DNA of 64,000 nt from Bos javanicus. Taxonomy: Eukaryota > Chordata > Mammalia > Artiodactyla > Bovidae. This document shows, piece by piece, positions 54,086 through 64,000 of the stretch. Both the position numbers and the translations under genes were made by a program. The stretch spans positions 96,564,537 to 96,628,536 of the forward strand of contig NC_083868.1 in the NCBI RefSeq assembly GCF_032452875.1. Reading direction: 5' to 3'. Every line of letters begins with the position of its first letter. Within the stretch, counting starts at the first letter, position 1. Below the pieces are notes generated by a model. It saw nothing but the letters and a program-made list of their open reading frames with translations, was not told the origin of the DNA and did not search any database.

Positions 54086-54330
54086 TACTTACTGAGCCTG
54101 GTAAGAGCAATGTTTTCTGGAGGGTGTGTTTAACTCCCACTAGTGGAGAGGAAGAAATGTAGACAGATTCCCCAGTATTTTGATTAGCCTACAAAATTTA
54201 TCTAATTAGATGATTTTCCCTAAGCATATTAGACTTGCTAATTAATTTTCACTTAATTAAGCTAGAGAAAGCTGGTCACCATTAAAAAAAAAAAAAAGCT
54301 CTCATTTCCTACACATTTATAAACAAGATT

Positions 54331-54625
54331 ATCCTTAATGGCTGCTGCTGCTGCAAAGTCACTTCAGTCGTGTCCGACTCTGTGTGACCCCATAGACAGC
54401 AGCCCACCAGGCTCCCCCGTCCCTAGGATTCTCAAGGCAAGAATAGTGGAGTGGGTTGCCATTTCCTTCTCCGATGCATGAAAGTGAAAAGTGAAAGTGA
54501 AGTCGCTCAGTCGTGTCCAACTCTTAGTGACCCCATGGACTGTAGCCTACCAGGCTCCTCCATCCATGGGATTTGCCAGGCAAGAGTACTGGAGTGGGGT
54601 GCCATTGCCTTCTCCCATCCTTAAT
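54331..54625 (-). mobile_element. Bov-A2 SINE with 9-bp target-site duplication
   Basis: A full antisense dimer (54340-54616) begins with a CTG-repeat block. Exact repeats ATCCTTAAT lie at 54331-54339 and 54617-54625. Confidence 0.95.
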
Positions 54626-54805
54626 AGAGATGTTTAGAAATGAACTGAAATGTCTTTAGCATATTTTATTTCTTAGTCAAACCAAATAAGTCAGAACCCT
54701 GATACGGAAAACTTGCCACTTCATTTTGGGCTAAAATCTTAAAAAATAATCTGACTAGATTTCTCCTCAAATCACTGTTTTAGGATCATCTTATTATTAT
54801 TGTTT

Positions 54806-54930
54806 TTAAAATTATTTTGGCTGCCCACCACGCACATGTGGAATCCTAGTTCCTTGACCAGGGGTTGAACCAACAGCTTCTCCATTTGAAAGGAGGAGTC
54901 CTAACCACTGGACCACCAGCAAAGTTTCCA
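54806..54930 (-). mobile_element. CHR-type SINE fragment, antisense
   Basis: TTATTTTGGCTGCCCACCAC, then TTCCTTGACCAGGGGTTGAA, then TCCTAACCACTGGACCACCA is the complement of a CHR head. Confidence 0.75.
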
Positions 54931-56619
54931 GGACCACATTTTATTTCTAACCACACTCATCCACCAGAGAGGAAAACATATCAGTGATTTTGAAAATACC
55001 CTTGCTACTGCTGTGTTTAAAAAGAAAAATGTGTCTTATTGAGGAATCTGTGACTGGCATTTTTCATGAACTGATGGACATCTATTCAGCCAGGGCACTG
55101 CCCTACTCAAAACACGTTTTTCCTCTCAGCATTCTTAAGGAGCTCTGTGCACTCGCAGGATGCCAAAGATAACATCTAGATCAGCAATTTCTCATAAATC
55201 ATTGGAACACGGAACATGAAACAAGAAGAAGAAATCAGGAATTCAATAATAAATATGGCAAGGTGCACAAACAAGAGAATTGAAACCAGATGAAAAGGAG
55301 CCGTTCAGAACAGAAGGTCAAGAAACGCGTTTCCCCCACTCCCTCAAAGGCTTGGAGTAATCCCTCTGGTTGTTCTTCCCATCCAGCTTACTGCTCTGAG
55401 TTGGTTTTGGAATATTTATGTGGTGGATTTAAGGCCTTAACATACAACTGGAAAATTAGTGTTGTTTATCTTAGCGTGCTTGAAGCCCCAGGCTGTTATG
55501 AAATGAAGAAGAAAAGAGTGTTTATTGTACTTTAGGGAAAACTGTGCCCATAAGCCTTGAAATAAACTCTAGATACGTGTGTATACACATAGCTCAGTTT
55601 ATACAACAGATCTTTTTAAAACTCGAAGTTACATACGTGATAATAAAGTAATGTGATTGGTTCTCTTTTAAAACAAAATGTCAGGATTTCTCAGGAGCCA
55701 TCTTAGGAAGATAGGCTTATCTTAACACCATTGGCATTACTAAATATGTTATGGGAATATCTCTTTGAGTCTTGAAACACTGCAGTTCAGTTTTAAAAAC
55801 AGATTCTCTGGTGGCAAGTCATCATCATTTGTCAGTGGATTTGAACTTCTGGAAACCTAGTCATTTGGTGACAAATATGGTAAATGATGTAGGTGAAACG
55901 ATTTGTTAAAAACAATGTAGAATAATACATTAATAATAAAAACCTTTCCTATTTCCAAGGAAAGATTATGAAATATGAGCAATGTCTCCCACACAATTAT
56001 TCAATAATGTAAGCTGAATATTAGGGTTTTTTAGACTTTGTTTATCTTAGAAAGTCTCATTTTACTCTTTCATTGTGAATATTTTAATTTAACGTTAAAT
56101 CACAATGAGAGTTCACTTGTTAAGGGCATTCCTCTTAAGCAATCATTATAGACTAAAGATATTATGATGTGATAAAATAAATAGTTGACCACTTTGTCAG
56201 TTCAGGTTTATGAACGTTTGAATGCTTGTTTTTCAAAATCTGAACAATTTCATGGCATATTTTGTCCTGGAATTATCTTTAAGATACTGAGTTGATGTAT
56301 TTTCCCCCCTTCCAGTCTCCTTAGGTTGATTTGTTTCCCCTTGATGTTAGTTTCCTGTGTTAGCCTTGTCAGAACTGGGCCCTTGCACCAACTGAAAGCT
56401 TCTGTTAGCTGCTTTCTCAGAGGACCAGTTCCTTCTCTGCAGAGAGGCATTCTCTCCTCTACGGTCACCATTCAAAAGCAGCCTATTTCTGTTTTGTCTC
56501 CTAGGTTTCTTGAGACATCGGAAGGCATCGTTGCATGTGCTTAAGTGAGTGGGTATAACCAGAAGATCTGGACCAGTTACTGGCCTTCTGCTTGCCAACC
56601 TTGCATCCTCATCCAAATT
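54931..56619. other. Intergenic, low repeat content, no gene recognised
   Basis: No young repeat is visible. Open frames of 62-89 codons (54984-55172, 55290-55535, 56347-56616) match no domain I know and lack exon-like signals. Confidence 0.45.
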
Positions 56620-56785
56620 GCTTAACTGCTCTGTACCTCAGCCTTCTCATGGGCAAATGTGAAAAAAAATCATGACTCCTTATTTATGGTATTGTGAGGT
56701 TTAAATGTGTTAATGTATTCAAAATGCTGCAAAGAGCATCTGGCATGTGGTGAGTCTCAGTAAACACTTGCTATTATCATTACAT
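56620..56785 (+). mobile_element. MIR SINE
   Basis: ATTGCTTAACTGCTCTGTAC, then CTCAGCCTTCTCATGGGCAA, then TATTGTGAGGTTTAAATGTG and GAGTCTCAGTAAACACTTGC follow the MIR 3' half in order. Confidence 0.8.
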
Positions 56786-57090
56786 TAAAATAAACGTACA
56801 GAGTGAGCCTTTTTGCTGTTATAATTTTTCTTTAATTTTGAAACTTATGGAGAACATTTTCTGATACTTGTAAACATGTTTTATAGCTGATGCCATTTTA
56901 GTTTGTGGATGTACCACAATTTACTACAAAAATTATTATGTTTGATATTTAAGTGATTCCCAGTTTTTGCTGTTTTAAATGATGTGATATCTTTGTTCAT
57001 CTTTGTTTTCCTAAAATAGTAGGAGTTCCTGAACAATTCCATGGGATGTATGCATTTTAATCCTTTTAATTTTTAGTTTTTTTCTAAATG
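56786..57090. other. Intergenic, possible old L1 fragment
   Basis: GTGGATGTACCACAATTTAC and GTGATTCCCAGTTTTTGCTG suggest an antisense L1M 3' region. Diverged and uncertain. Confidence 0.4.
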
Positions 57091-57312
57091 GGACACTAGA
57101 GGGACTCTGCTCGTGGTCCAGTGGCTAAGATTCTGCACTCCCAACGCAGGGGGTCCTGGTTCGGTCCCAGGTCAGGGAACTAGATACCACATGCCACAAC
57201 TAAAGATCTTATATGCCTCAGTGGAAATCAGAGATGCCTCGTGCCAAACTGAGACCTTGTGCAACCAAATAAATAATATAAATATCAAGGCAAATAAATA
57301 AATTGGACACTA
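57091..57312 (+). mobile_element. CHR-type SINE with 8-bp target-site duplication
   Basis: A head (CTCGTGGTCCAGTGGCTAAG, then GGTTCGGTCCCAGGTCAGGG) and CHR body end in an AAATAAATA tail. Direct repeats GGACACTA lie at 57091-57098 and 57305-57312. Confidence 0.82.
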
Positions 57313-58639
57313 TAAATGTATGAACTTACACTCACTCCCATCTGTAGAGTCTGTATTGATTTCTGTAGCTCCCTGTGCACACTGCAGTATGCACATAATT
57401 CCTCCTGTTGTACTTTAACCTGTGAACCCCTGCTGCACATTTACCAGATTCCTCACGTGGAAAAACAGGTTTCGCTGGTTCAGTCATCCATATCGATGAT
57501 TGATGTGCTTGGGATGTGTCACCCCAAGTGTTTGGTTCTTCCTCCTTGCCTTTGTCTTTCATCTTGATTTGCTTTTTCATTGTTCCTATTCCTTGATCCT
57601 TTTACATCCCGTTACATATCTGTCTCTCCAGGAAGGCACAAGCTTCCAACGTCAGGAATTTTCTTCAGACAAGCTATCACCAGAGTTCTTGAAAACTTAG
57701 GGTCAACTGCAGCACAAAGATGGATCGTCTTCCTTTAAGCCAGAGACTGTGTAAGAAGAACAAAAAGGAAGTGTCACAATGAAAACAGAGACAGGAAAAA
57801 CAAAAAAATAAGTGACAAAACAGATACAAACGAGGGCAGTCAGGAATTTGTTAAGGGGCATAATTTTAAGGTATGGGGAAGTTTTTTATATACTGAAATG
57901 AAAGCATTCAAGAGATATTGTTAAGCATGAAAACAAGGTGTGGAACAGTGTAATCGAACAGTGTGTTCCTCTTTGCATTAGAAAATAGGGTCTAAGAATA
58001 TATGTGTATTACTTTTTATGCATAACATACCTCTGCCAGAATGCAAAGAATACCAAGGGCTCTGATTTCCCCTGGAGAGGAAAACTGGGGAGTGGAGAAG
58101 AGGGATGTGAAAAGATTCTTTTCACTATCTAGCCTTTTGTACCATCTGAATTTTATATATGAATGTATTGTCTATTTAAAAGTAGGTAAGTAAAATATAT
58201 TAAAACTTCTATGGAATGCTTTGTTTTACCCCTTAACTTACATAATGGTGCTTTTCTTTTTAGAATCCATTTTCTGCCTTTATCCTAAACTGTCCTATTA
58301 GCGTATGTAGTAAAGAACCTCTGAGAATAAAACGCTTTCTTCTGACAAAATTGTTAATTGTAAATTTCAACTATCTGCAGGCTGGATATGACAAATCTCT
58401 GTCATATAAAATCTTTGCAGGTTGTCTTCATTTTCTTTTTATGTTTGGTGAAAACTAAGGGCTTAGAGGGTAGGAGGACAGTAATTGCTTCCAGGTTTCA
58501 TAAAATCAGTGGCAGGGTTGGGAAAAAAAGGGTAAGCTTTTCTATCTCTTTTCCCTTCTTTCTTCTGTTTTTTTTTTTCCCAAAAGAGGAAGCTCATTAT
58601 GTTTAAGCTCCCACAGCTATATAGTCCAAAAACATTTTG
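57313..58639. other. Intergenic, no gene recognised
   Basis: No named repeat is visible. Short frames on both strands (up to 83 codons near 57316-57580) overlap and lack domains. A possible weak MIR lies at 58450-58520. Confidence 0.4.
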
Positions 58640-59110
58640 GTCCTTTTTTTTCTTTTTTGCAGTACTCAAATAAAACTCAGAATGATACACTTGGACAAGT
58701 GGTCTTAACAGCAATGAAAACAAACACTTTATGAAAACAACATCTATAAGCCTCAGTCTCTTGTCTTTTATCTTTACTATTTTCTCTGACTCTGGCATGA
58801 AACAGACACACACCCATCTCCACAGGGGTTAAACAGAGAACCATCCAAACATTACAAAGCGCCTTCCAGAATTTTGATGACTTCCATTCCCCAACTCTGG
58901 TGCACAAGGCTTGGCTGGTAGTGCAGGGACCACGGTGTCCTGGCAGGAACAGGCACTCGAACTGAGTGTACCAGAGTCAGCAGTTCTCCTCGGCCCTGCA
59001 CACGATGCCCACATCTTAGAACAAGCCTCAGTCCTCTGTACAAGGAGCAGAGCATGCCTAGCTTGTTCCACATCTGGGTCAAAGTCAATTTCTGCTCAAA
59101 CTTAGAGTTG
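58640..59110 (-). other. Unrecognised segment with minus-strand A-run end
   Basis: On the minus strand, moderately GC-rich sequence with overlapping open frames (58829-59071 and 58852-59088) passes into AT-rich DNA. It ends at GTACTGC followed by a broken A-run (58640-58664 on the + strand as T's). This resembles the 3' end of a retrocopied mRNA, but I recognise no parent gene, see no AATAAA or ATTAAA just before the A-run, and found no duplicated target site. Confidence 0.25.
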
Positions 59111-59744
59111 AGTCTTTGCTCCTACTTTGTTTTAGGCCAGCTTTTAGCATGACTTTGTTTAATTAGCTAAGCTTTTCCTTCTGTATATGATCAAAGGTAG
59201 GGACAGAGGCAGAACCGAATGATCTGTATTTTAGTGGAATCAGGACAAAGCTGGGGGCTAAGGCATTATTTCCTGGGTCTATCTCAGAGAAAGGACCCTC
59301 TCTGGAGCCTGAACTCTAAATCCAGAGGGGTTGTACACAGGGGAAAAAATACAAATGATGCCTTAGATGCTAGTAGTGGTTTGAGTGTTTTGTGGGTAAT
59401 TCCTATGTTCTTCTTTATAACTTTTTATACTTTTTCACATTTCCTACTATAAGCCCACTACTTAGTGGGTCTGTAAGCTTGAGTAGGTTACATTATCCTG
59501 TGAAACATCTTAAGAAATCTTTAAATGGGGACAAGAGTAAAAGTTCTCAGGGCTTATGGAAGGGGTGACCTGAGGTCATGAATGTACAGTGTCTGACTTG
59601 CAGTTGTCACTCCATGGGCTCTAGTTCCCTCACTACTGTGCTCTTCTTCACACTCTGCTTTCATTATGGGGCTTGATTTAGGACCAGCTGGGAGGTTCCT
59701 TCTGTGAGAGAAGATCTGTCCACAACTCTGCTTCTTGAAGTTTA

Positions 59745-59915
59745 GTGTCCACCGGAATCTCCTTGAGGGCTTGTTCAAAACAAACTGTTAAGTTCCCTCC
59801 CTAATGTTTCTGATTCAATAGGCCTGGGTGGGGTCTGAGAATTTACCTTTTTAGCATGTTCCCAATGATGTTAATGTCCCTGATCCAGGGAACACACTCT
59901 GAGTACCATGGGTCT
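59745..59915 (+). mobile_element. MER5A-type DNA transposon remnant
   Basis: TTTCTGATTCAATAGGCCTG, then GGGGTCTGAGAATTTACCTT, then GATCCAGGGAACACACTCTG matches the MER5A non-autonomous hAT element in order. Confidence 0.75.
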
Positions 59916-60744
59916 ACAAGATGCATAACAATAATTAATTTCAAATTATTCTGAACATGAATATCTGATCTCTGTCTTTCTTCCCTCCCTTTCTCCCTTC
60001 CTCCTCACACCCACTTATTTTTTTTCTAATTTGGAGGTTATAGAAACCACCAGACTCTATTTCTCATCTCTGTATTTTGAGTCAACAGCTCGATTCTCTT
60101 CTTATGTCAAGAAGCCAGGGGGAAGCAATAATGCTGTTTTGCTCGAAGTATCTTATTTCATTTGGATACCAAAAGAAAGAGGGACAAGCATTCTCTGGAC
60201 AGCCCCTAATCTGGACTGATATATTTTACTAATAATAGAAAGACAGGCTCTTTGAAGACTGATGCTTAAAAAAAGTTGGAAGCACTATAGGCATCCTGGT
60301 GCCAGGCAATATTTTTATATTTAGGATTTGTTTAATCTTTTATCAATATAAATATTTGAGAAATAAAATGGTCAGGAAAATTACTAAGGAAAACATTTGA
60401 GGCTAGTGTGTGTGGAGTAGCAGCTTGATGCCTGAAAAGGCCCTCTTGGTCTTTCTAAATACTACAAGGCAGAGACGCTGTGCTTGGGATTCACGAACCC
60501 CCTGAAGTTAAATGCAAGAGGGTGTGTTTGCTTCTCTTTCTGGGAAGAGGGACTATGGCCTTCAGTGGACTTTGACTTAGAAAAGATTAATACTGCCATG
60601 GAGACTTCCTTGGTCAAAAGTCATATGTTAATTTCTTGATGAATAAAGCAAATTTCTAGTGGGAAAAGGAGCTGGGTGCATGCACTGGCAACTGACCTAT
60701 TGAAATATGAGTGAGGAGTGAAGTCTACCAGTGAACTCTGTCAG
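59916..60744. other. Intergenic, no recognised feature
   Basis: No gene or named repeat identified. Confidence 0.4.
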
Positions 60745-60900
60745 GGAACCACTGCTTTATCCTTTCTCAGCTTTAGTTCCCTCATCTGTAACCGGTAGTT
60801 AATAAAGATAGTCACCTAGCTGAGCTGTCGTCCAGTTTAATGAGAAGTTTGCAAGGCCCTTAACATAGTGCCTGGTTTGTGGTTGATGCTAAATCAATGG
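60745..60900 (+). mobile_element. MIR SINE
   Basis: TCAGCTTTAGTTCCCTCATC, then AATGAGAAGTTTGCAAGGCC and TAACATAGTGCCTGGTTTG follow the MIR 3' half. Confidence 0.75.
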
Positions 60901-60964
60901 CAGCAAGTTGCAGTGGACGTCACGGCAAGTCTTTGGTTCCAACTCAAGGATCAGAGGTCTCCCC

Positions 60965-61262
60965 CAGGGAGGTAGGGTTATTACCCTCATTTTACAAATC
61001 ATGAAACTGAGGATCATTTTCAGGACTTAGGGTGAGTTGTTATTTTATTAGCGCCCTGTTTTCTGCCAGTAAAATTGTATCATGTCATTATGTAAAAAAT
61101 ATAAATATTTTCTCTTTGTAGGAAAACACTGTGATTTTCAAGCACTCGACCTCACAAACAAGCCTGAAAACCACTGGCCAAAGTAGGGTTTTGGAAAATA
61201 GCTTGACCAAGGCTGAGAATCTTAATCGCTTGATTCTAAAGTCTGTGCTCTACCCACCTAAC
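60965..61262 (-). mobile_element. MIR-like SINE, antisense, in two pieces
   Basis: 60975-61015 (TACCCTCATTTTACAAATCA, then GAAACTGAGG) and 61215-61260 (TTCTAAAGTCTGTGCTCTAC, then CTAACCACTGCC) look like the two ends of an antisense MIR, with about 170 bp of unrelated or decayed sequence between. Confidence 0.5.
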
Positions 61263-61589
61263 CACTGCCCTGGCTGGGAGTAACGCTAGTCCCTCCCATT
61301 TCTGTATCGCATACCTTGGAATTAGTTTTGCATTTAAGCAAACACTTAGCTAGGAAAATGGAAATATGATACACACAGACACTTGCAAAACAACAGCACA
61401 CACATACTAAAATTTTTTCTGGAAAAGGTAAAAGCAGACTCCTGAGTAACATAACATTTTAACCTACACTGCGGAGGTTGATGATAGCACAGCTGAAATG
61501 CTTACCGTGACTGTCACAAATGCTGTGAGTCTCTCGTGTTGTCACAGTTCCTTCTCTTAGCCAAGGACCTCACCAGTGGAGCCATTAGG
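61263..61589. other. Intergenic, no recognised feature
   Basis: No gene or repeat identified. Confidence 0.4.
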
Positions 61590-61765
61590 GTCTTGCTACT
61601 CAAAAATGCGGGCTACACACAGTCACAGTGGGATCAGTATCCCCAGGGAGCTTGTTAGAAATGCAGAATCTCAGGCCCACACCCACTGCTGAATAAAAAT
61701 GTACATTTTAATAAGATCCTCTGGTGATTCATATGCACATTACCATTTGAGAAGCCTGTGTTCAG
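61590..61765 (-). mobile_element. MER5-type DNA transposon remnant, antisense
   Basis: GGGAGCTTGTTAGAAATGCA, then GAATCTCAGGCCCACACCCA, then CTCTGGTGATTCATATGCAC and TTTGAGAAGCCTGTG match the complement-oriented MER5 element. Confidence 0.75.
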
Positions 61766-61803
61766 GTAGCCAAAAAGTTTCTTCTGGGGAGTGTGAGAAG
61801 CTG

Positions 61804-61852
61804 CACCATCCCCCGCCACCGCCCCCACCCGCCCACCTCCTCACACCCCGTG
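61804..61852 (-). repeat. G-rich tract on minus strand
   Basis: The + strand is C-rich (CCCCCGCCACCGCCCCCACC onwards). The minus strand holds five G-runs of three or more within about 45 bases, a potential G-quadruplex. Confidence 0.7.
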
Positions 61853-61959
61853 GTTTCTGGCTCACTGCTGCGTCCAGAGGATGTGCCTCATTTTGACCAG
61901 GGTTAACTGTCATCCTCTGAAAAGCCCAGAACCTAGAGAATTAGCAACCGGAAACAATC

Positions 61960-62447
61960 CCTTTGTTGCAGGAAGGGGGACCCCTTCCAGGGCCTGAAAC
62001 TGGGCTCTTGTCTAACACTCGGAAATGAATTGTCCTAGGAGACACATGTGCTGACAAAGCAATAGATTTTATTGGGAAAGGGCACCCGGGTGGAGAGCAG
62101 TAGGGTAAGGGAACCCAGGAGAACAGCTCTGCCACATGGCTCGAAGTCTCGGGTTTTATGGTGATGGGATTCGTTTCCGGGTTGTCTTTGGCCAATTGTT
62201 CTGACTTAGAGTCCTTCTGGTGCATGCCTTGTTCAGCCAAGAAGGATGCCAGAGAGAAGGATTCTGGGAGGTGGTCAGACATGTGGTGTCTCCTTTTGAC
62301 CTTTCCTGAACTCTTTCGGTTGGTGGAGGCTTATTAGTTCCGTGTTCCTTACCAGAACCTCCTGTCCTAAAACAACTCATGCAAATAGTTACTATGGTGC
62401 CTGGCCAGGGTGGGCGGTTTCAATCAGTGTGCTTCCCCTAACACCTT
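61960..62447 (-). mobile_element. Solo ERV LTR, 480 bp, 4-bp target-site duplication
   Basis: 61964-62443 is a solo LTR in minus orientation. On that strand it starts TGTTAGGGGAAG and ends TTCCTGCAACA, with poly(A) text CCCAATAAAATCTATTGC (complement near 62065). It is flanked by CCTT at 61960-61963 and 62444-62447, fitting a class I (gamma-like) ERV. No internal sequence remains. Confidence 0.88.
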
Positions 62448-62579
62448 GTTTCAACAAAATTTTTCTGCTTGGGCACTAATGGGTAAAGTGTTAAGGCAGT
62501 GCTCCCAGTGACAGAGCTCCTAGAGCAAGCTTTAAATGACTTGATGAAATCAATGGCTATTGAGGACTCTGGGGTTAGT

Positions 62580-62608
62580 GGTTCAGTCGCTAAGTCGAGT
62601 CTGACTCT
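62580..62608 (-). mobile_element. Bov SINE/BovB tip fragment
   Basis: GGTTCAGTCGCTAAGTCGAG and TCTGACTC form a 29-bp scrap of the shared Bov-A/BovB end. Confidence 0.6.
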
Positions 62609-62610
62609 TG

Positions 62611-63262
62611 CTGAGGCAGGAGGTAGATGGGCACCCCCAGGGTAAAGCAACTGGAGATTCATTCTCTATTGACTGACACTCCAAGAAGAGGAGAGCAGGA
62701 CAATTAAGGGAGGAGGCTGGGCCATGCCCAGACCACATATCTCTCATTCCCGAAGTCAGGAAACCTCCCTGACCACACGTGCACAGAAAAGCTCCTTGCA
62801 GGCCAAAGTGGGAGCAACGTCAAGGGATTCTCTACCCATATGCCTTTTTGGTAGGACCCACCCTGGCTAAGAGATGTGTGCACGTGTGGAAGGATCCTGA
62901 GATATACCAAGTATGGACTGGGAACCAAGCAAATTAAAATGATTGGCCAAAGGAGAACTGGAAGAAATGCACCATATAAGTGATTTAAACTTCCATGAGG
63001 GCACAGCTGAGGGATTCTCCCTCTGAGTCAGCCTGTGTGTCTCTTCACATGTATTGTACTCTTTCCTCTTAATAAATACTTAATTTGCTTCACTAGTTTC
63101 TGTCTTTGTGGAAACTCTTTTCTGCAAAGCCGAGGGACCAGGGCCCTTGTCACTGACTACTGGTCTAGTGGCTAGAATTTCACAGCAGCGACCCAGTTCA
63201 ATCTCTGGCTGGAAATTCAAGCCTCTCTTCAAGGTGTTGCAGGCTGAGGCCACCAGAAATCA
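62611..63262 (+). mobile_element. ERV LTR with adjoining leader-like sequence, sense
   Basis: The segment starts near TGAGGCAGGAGG. It has an ACCATATAAG box at 62971 and a TTAATAAATACTTAATTTGC poly(A) region at 63069. It continues through CTTTGTGGAAACTCTTTTC into a stretch (CTGACTACTGGTCTAGTGGC onwards) that commonly follows this LTR in ruminant DNA as I remember it. Diverged, without a clear target-site duplication. An inverted partial copy lies at 63358-63470. Confidence 0.6.
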
Positions 63263-63264
63263 CT

Positions 63265-63548
63265 GCGATCACAAAGACTGTAGCCTGCCAGTCTCCTCTG
63301 TCCATGGAATTCTCCAGGGAAGAATACTGGAATGAGTTTTCTTGCGCATGTGTGGTTGGGGAGGTCTCCTGATTTGCGGAACGAGAGATATGTGGTCTGG
63401 GCAGGGCCCCACCTCCTCCCTTAATTGTCCTGCTATTCTTGTCTTGGAGTTTCAGTCAATAGGGAATGAACCTCCCAACCCAGGGATCAAACCTGGGTTC
63501 GATCTGCATTACAGGCAAATTCTTACTGTCTTACTGTCTGAGTCACAA
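63265..63548 (-). mobile_element. Bov-tA SINE interrupted by inverted LTR fragment
   Basis: The antisense Bov-A body (63268-63345, AAGACTGTAGCCTGCCAGTC to GAATACTGGAATGAG) and the head complement (63471-63548, CCTCCCAACCCAGGGATCAA) are separated by about 125 bp that includes the inverted LTR piece 63358-63470. Confidence 0.75.
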
Positions 63549-64000
63549 GGAATTCTGACCCATTGTAATTAGGAGCTTACTGGAGAAGAGGAGGGGTTAG
63601 GAAGTGATGAGTGAGGCCTATTTAAAGTTGAAACATGGTTTCCACTTCTTGTTTTAACCCCTTCCTAGGGTCCTGTTCTAGGTATGGCTGAGCCATTTAC
63701 CAAGCAGAACTGCATTTGGTCAAAGTGCTTTATGTCAGTTCCACAGATACTAATTTTCAGAAAGTGTACCTGCCCTGGGCAAGCTCATTTGATTCCATTA
63801 GTAACCAAGAACAAGCTGACTGTGTAGATTCTGCGGCTGTCATTTCAATGTCACTATCACGTTGAAATCCACAAAGGATTTAAATAGCACCATCCCTATT
63901 ATTAAAATGGTCCTCAAACTTGCGATGCGAAACTCCCCAAAGTATGGAAAAGATAATGGCAGGTCCCCAAAGAGAGAAGAAAGAAGGCACATTGAGACCC
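63549..64000. other. Intergenic, no recognised feature
   Basis: No gene or repeat identified before the window ends. Confidence 0.4.

Noticed and set aside
1..64000. An undescribed multi-gene or defence-like system
   Set aside because: The window is mammalian nuclear DNA with two known genes and dispersed repeats; no clustered novel genes, CRISPR array or operon structure was seen.

Overview
This is a nuclear DNA window from a ruminant mammal, most likely a bovid (cattle, buffalo, sheep or goat). It is full of ruminant-specific retroelements: BovB (RTE) LINEs, Bov-tA and Bov-A2 SINEs and young solo LTRs. Older layers (L1M, MIR, MER5, MaLR, CHR-type SINEs) are shared with other mammals or cetartiodactyls. 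Two protein-coding genes are recognised, both on the + strand and both by direct translation. The order EIF5A2 then RPL22L1, same strand, matches the region equivalent to human 3q26.2, recalled from general knowledge.

Layout. Positions 1-10.6 kb hold the 3' end of EIF5A2: part of an upstream intron, the two last coding exons (4793-4924 and 5812-5871) and a long 3' UTR that probably ends near 10.6 kb. The earlier exons lie left of the window. About 10 kb of repeat-rich intergenic DNA follows, mainly an old + strand L1 broken up by SINEs. RPL22L1 runs from a CpG-rich promoter with a TATA box and a 5'TOP-like initiator (about 20.67-20.70 kb), through four coding exons (20725-24293), to a poly(A) signal at 24326. 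Every splice junction and the 122-codon reading frame can be followed base by base.

From 24.4 to 64 kb I find no gene. The region is a mosaic of BovB, SINE, L1 and LTR copies in otherwise unremarkable DNA. Many insertions keep exact target-site duplications, given in the entries. The most unusual structure is at 30.9-34.1 kb: an internally deleted BovB whose missing middle is replaced by a 150-bp, 149/150-identical inverted copy of the DNA on its own left flank.

Functionally, eIF5A2 is the second isoform of the hypusinated translation factor eIF5A, and RPL22L1 is the paralogue of ribosomal protein eL22. Both act in cytoplasmic translation but are separate transcription units. I found no CRISPR array, bacterial-type operon, standalone tRNA or rRNA gene, or undescribed multi-gene system. 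The best leads are small-scale: the inverted filler inside BovB, two ambiguous splice sites in RPL22L1, a 71-bp minisatellite in an EIF5A2 intron, and a SINE in the EIF5A2 3' UTR.
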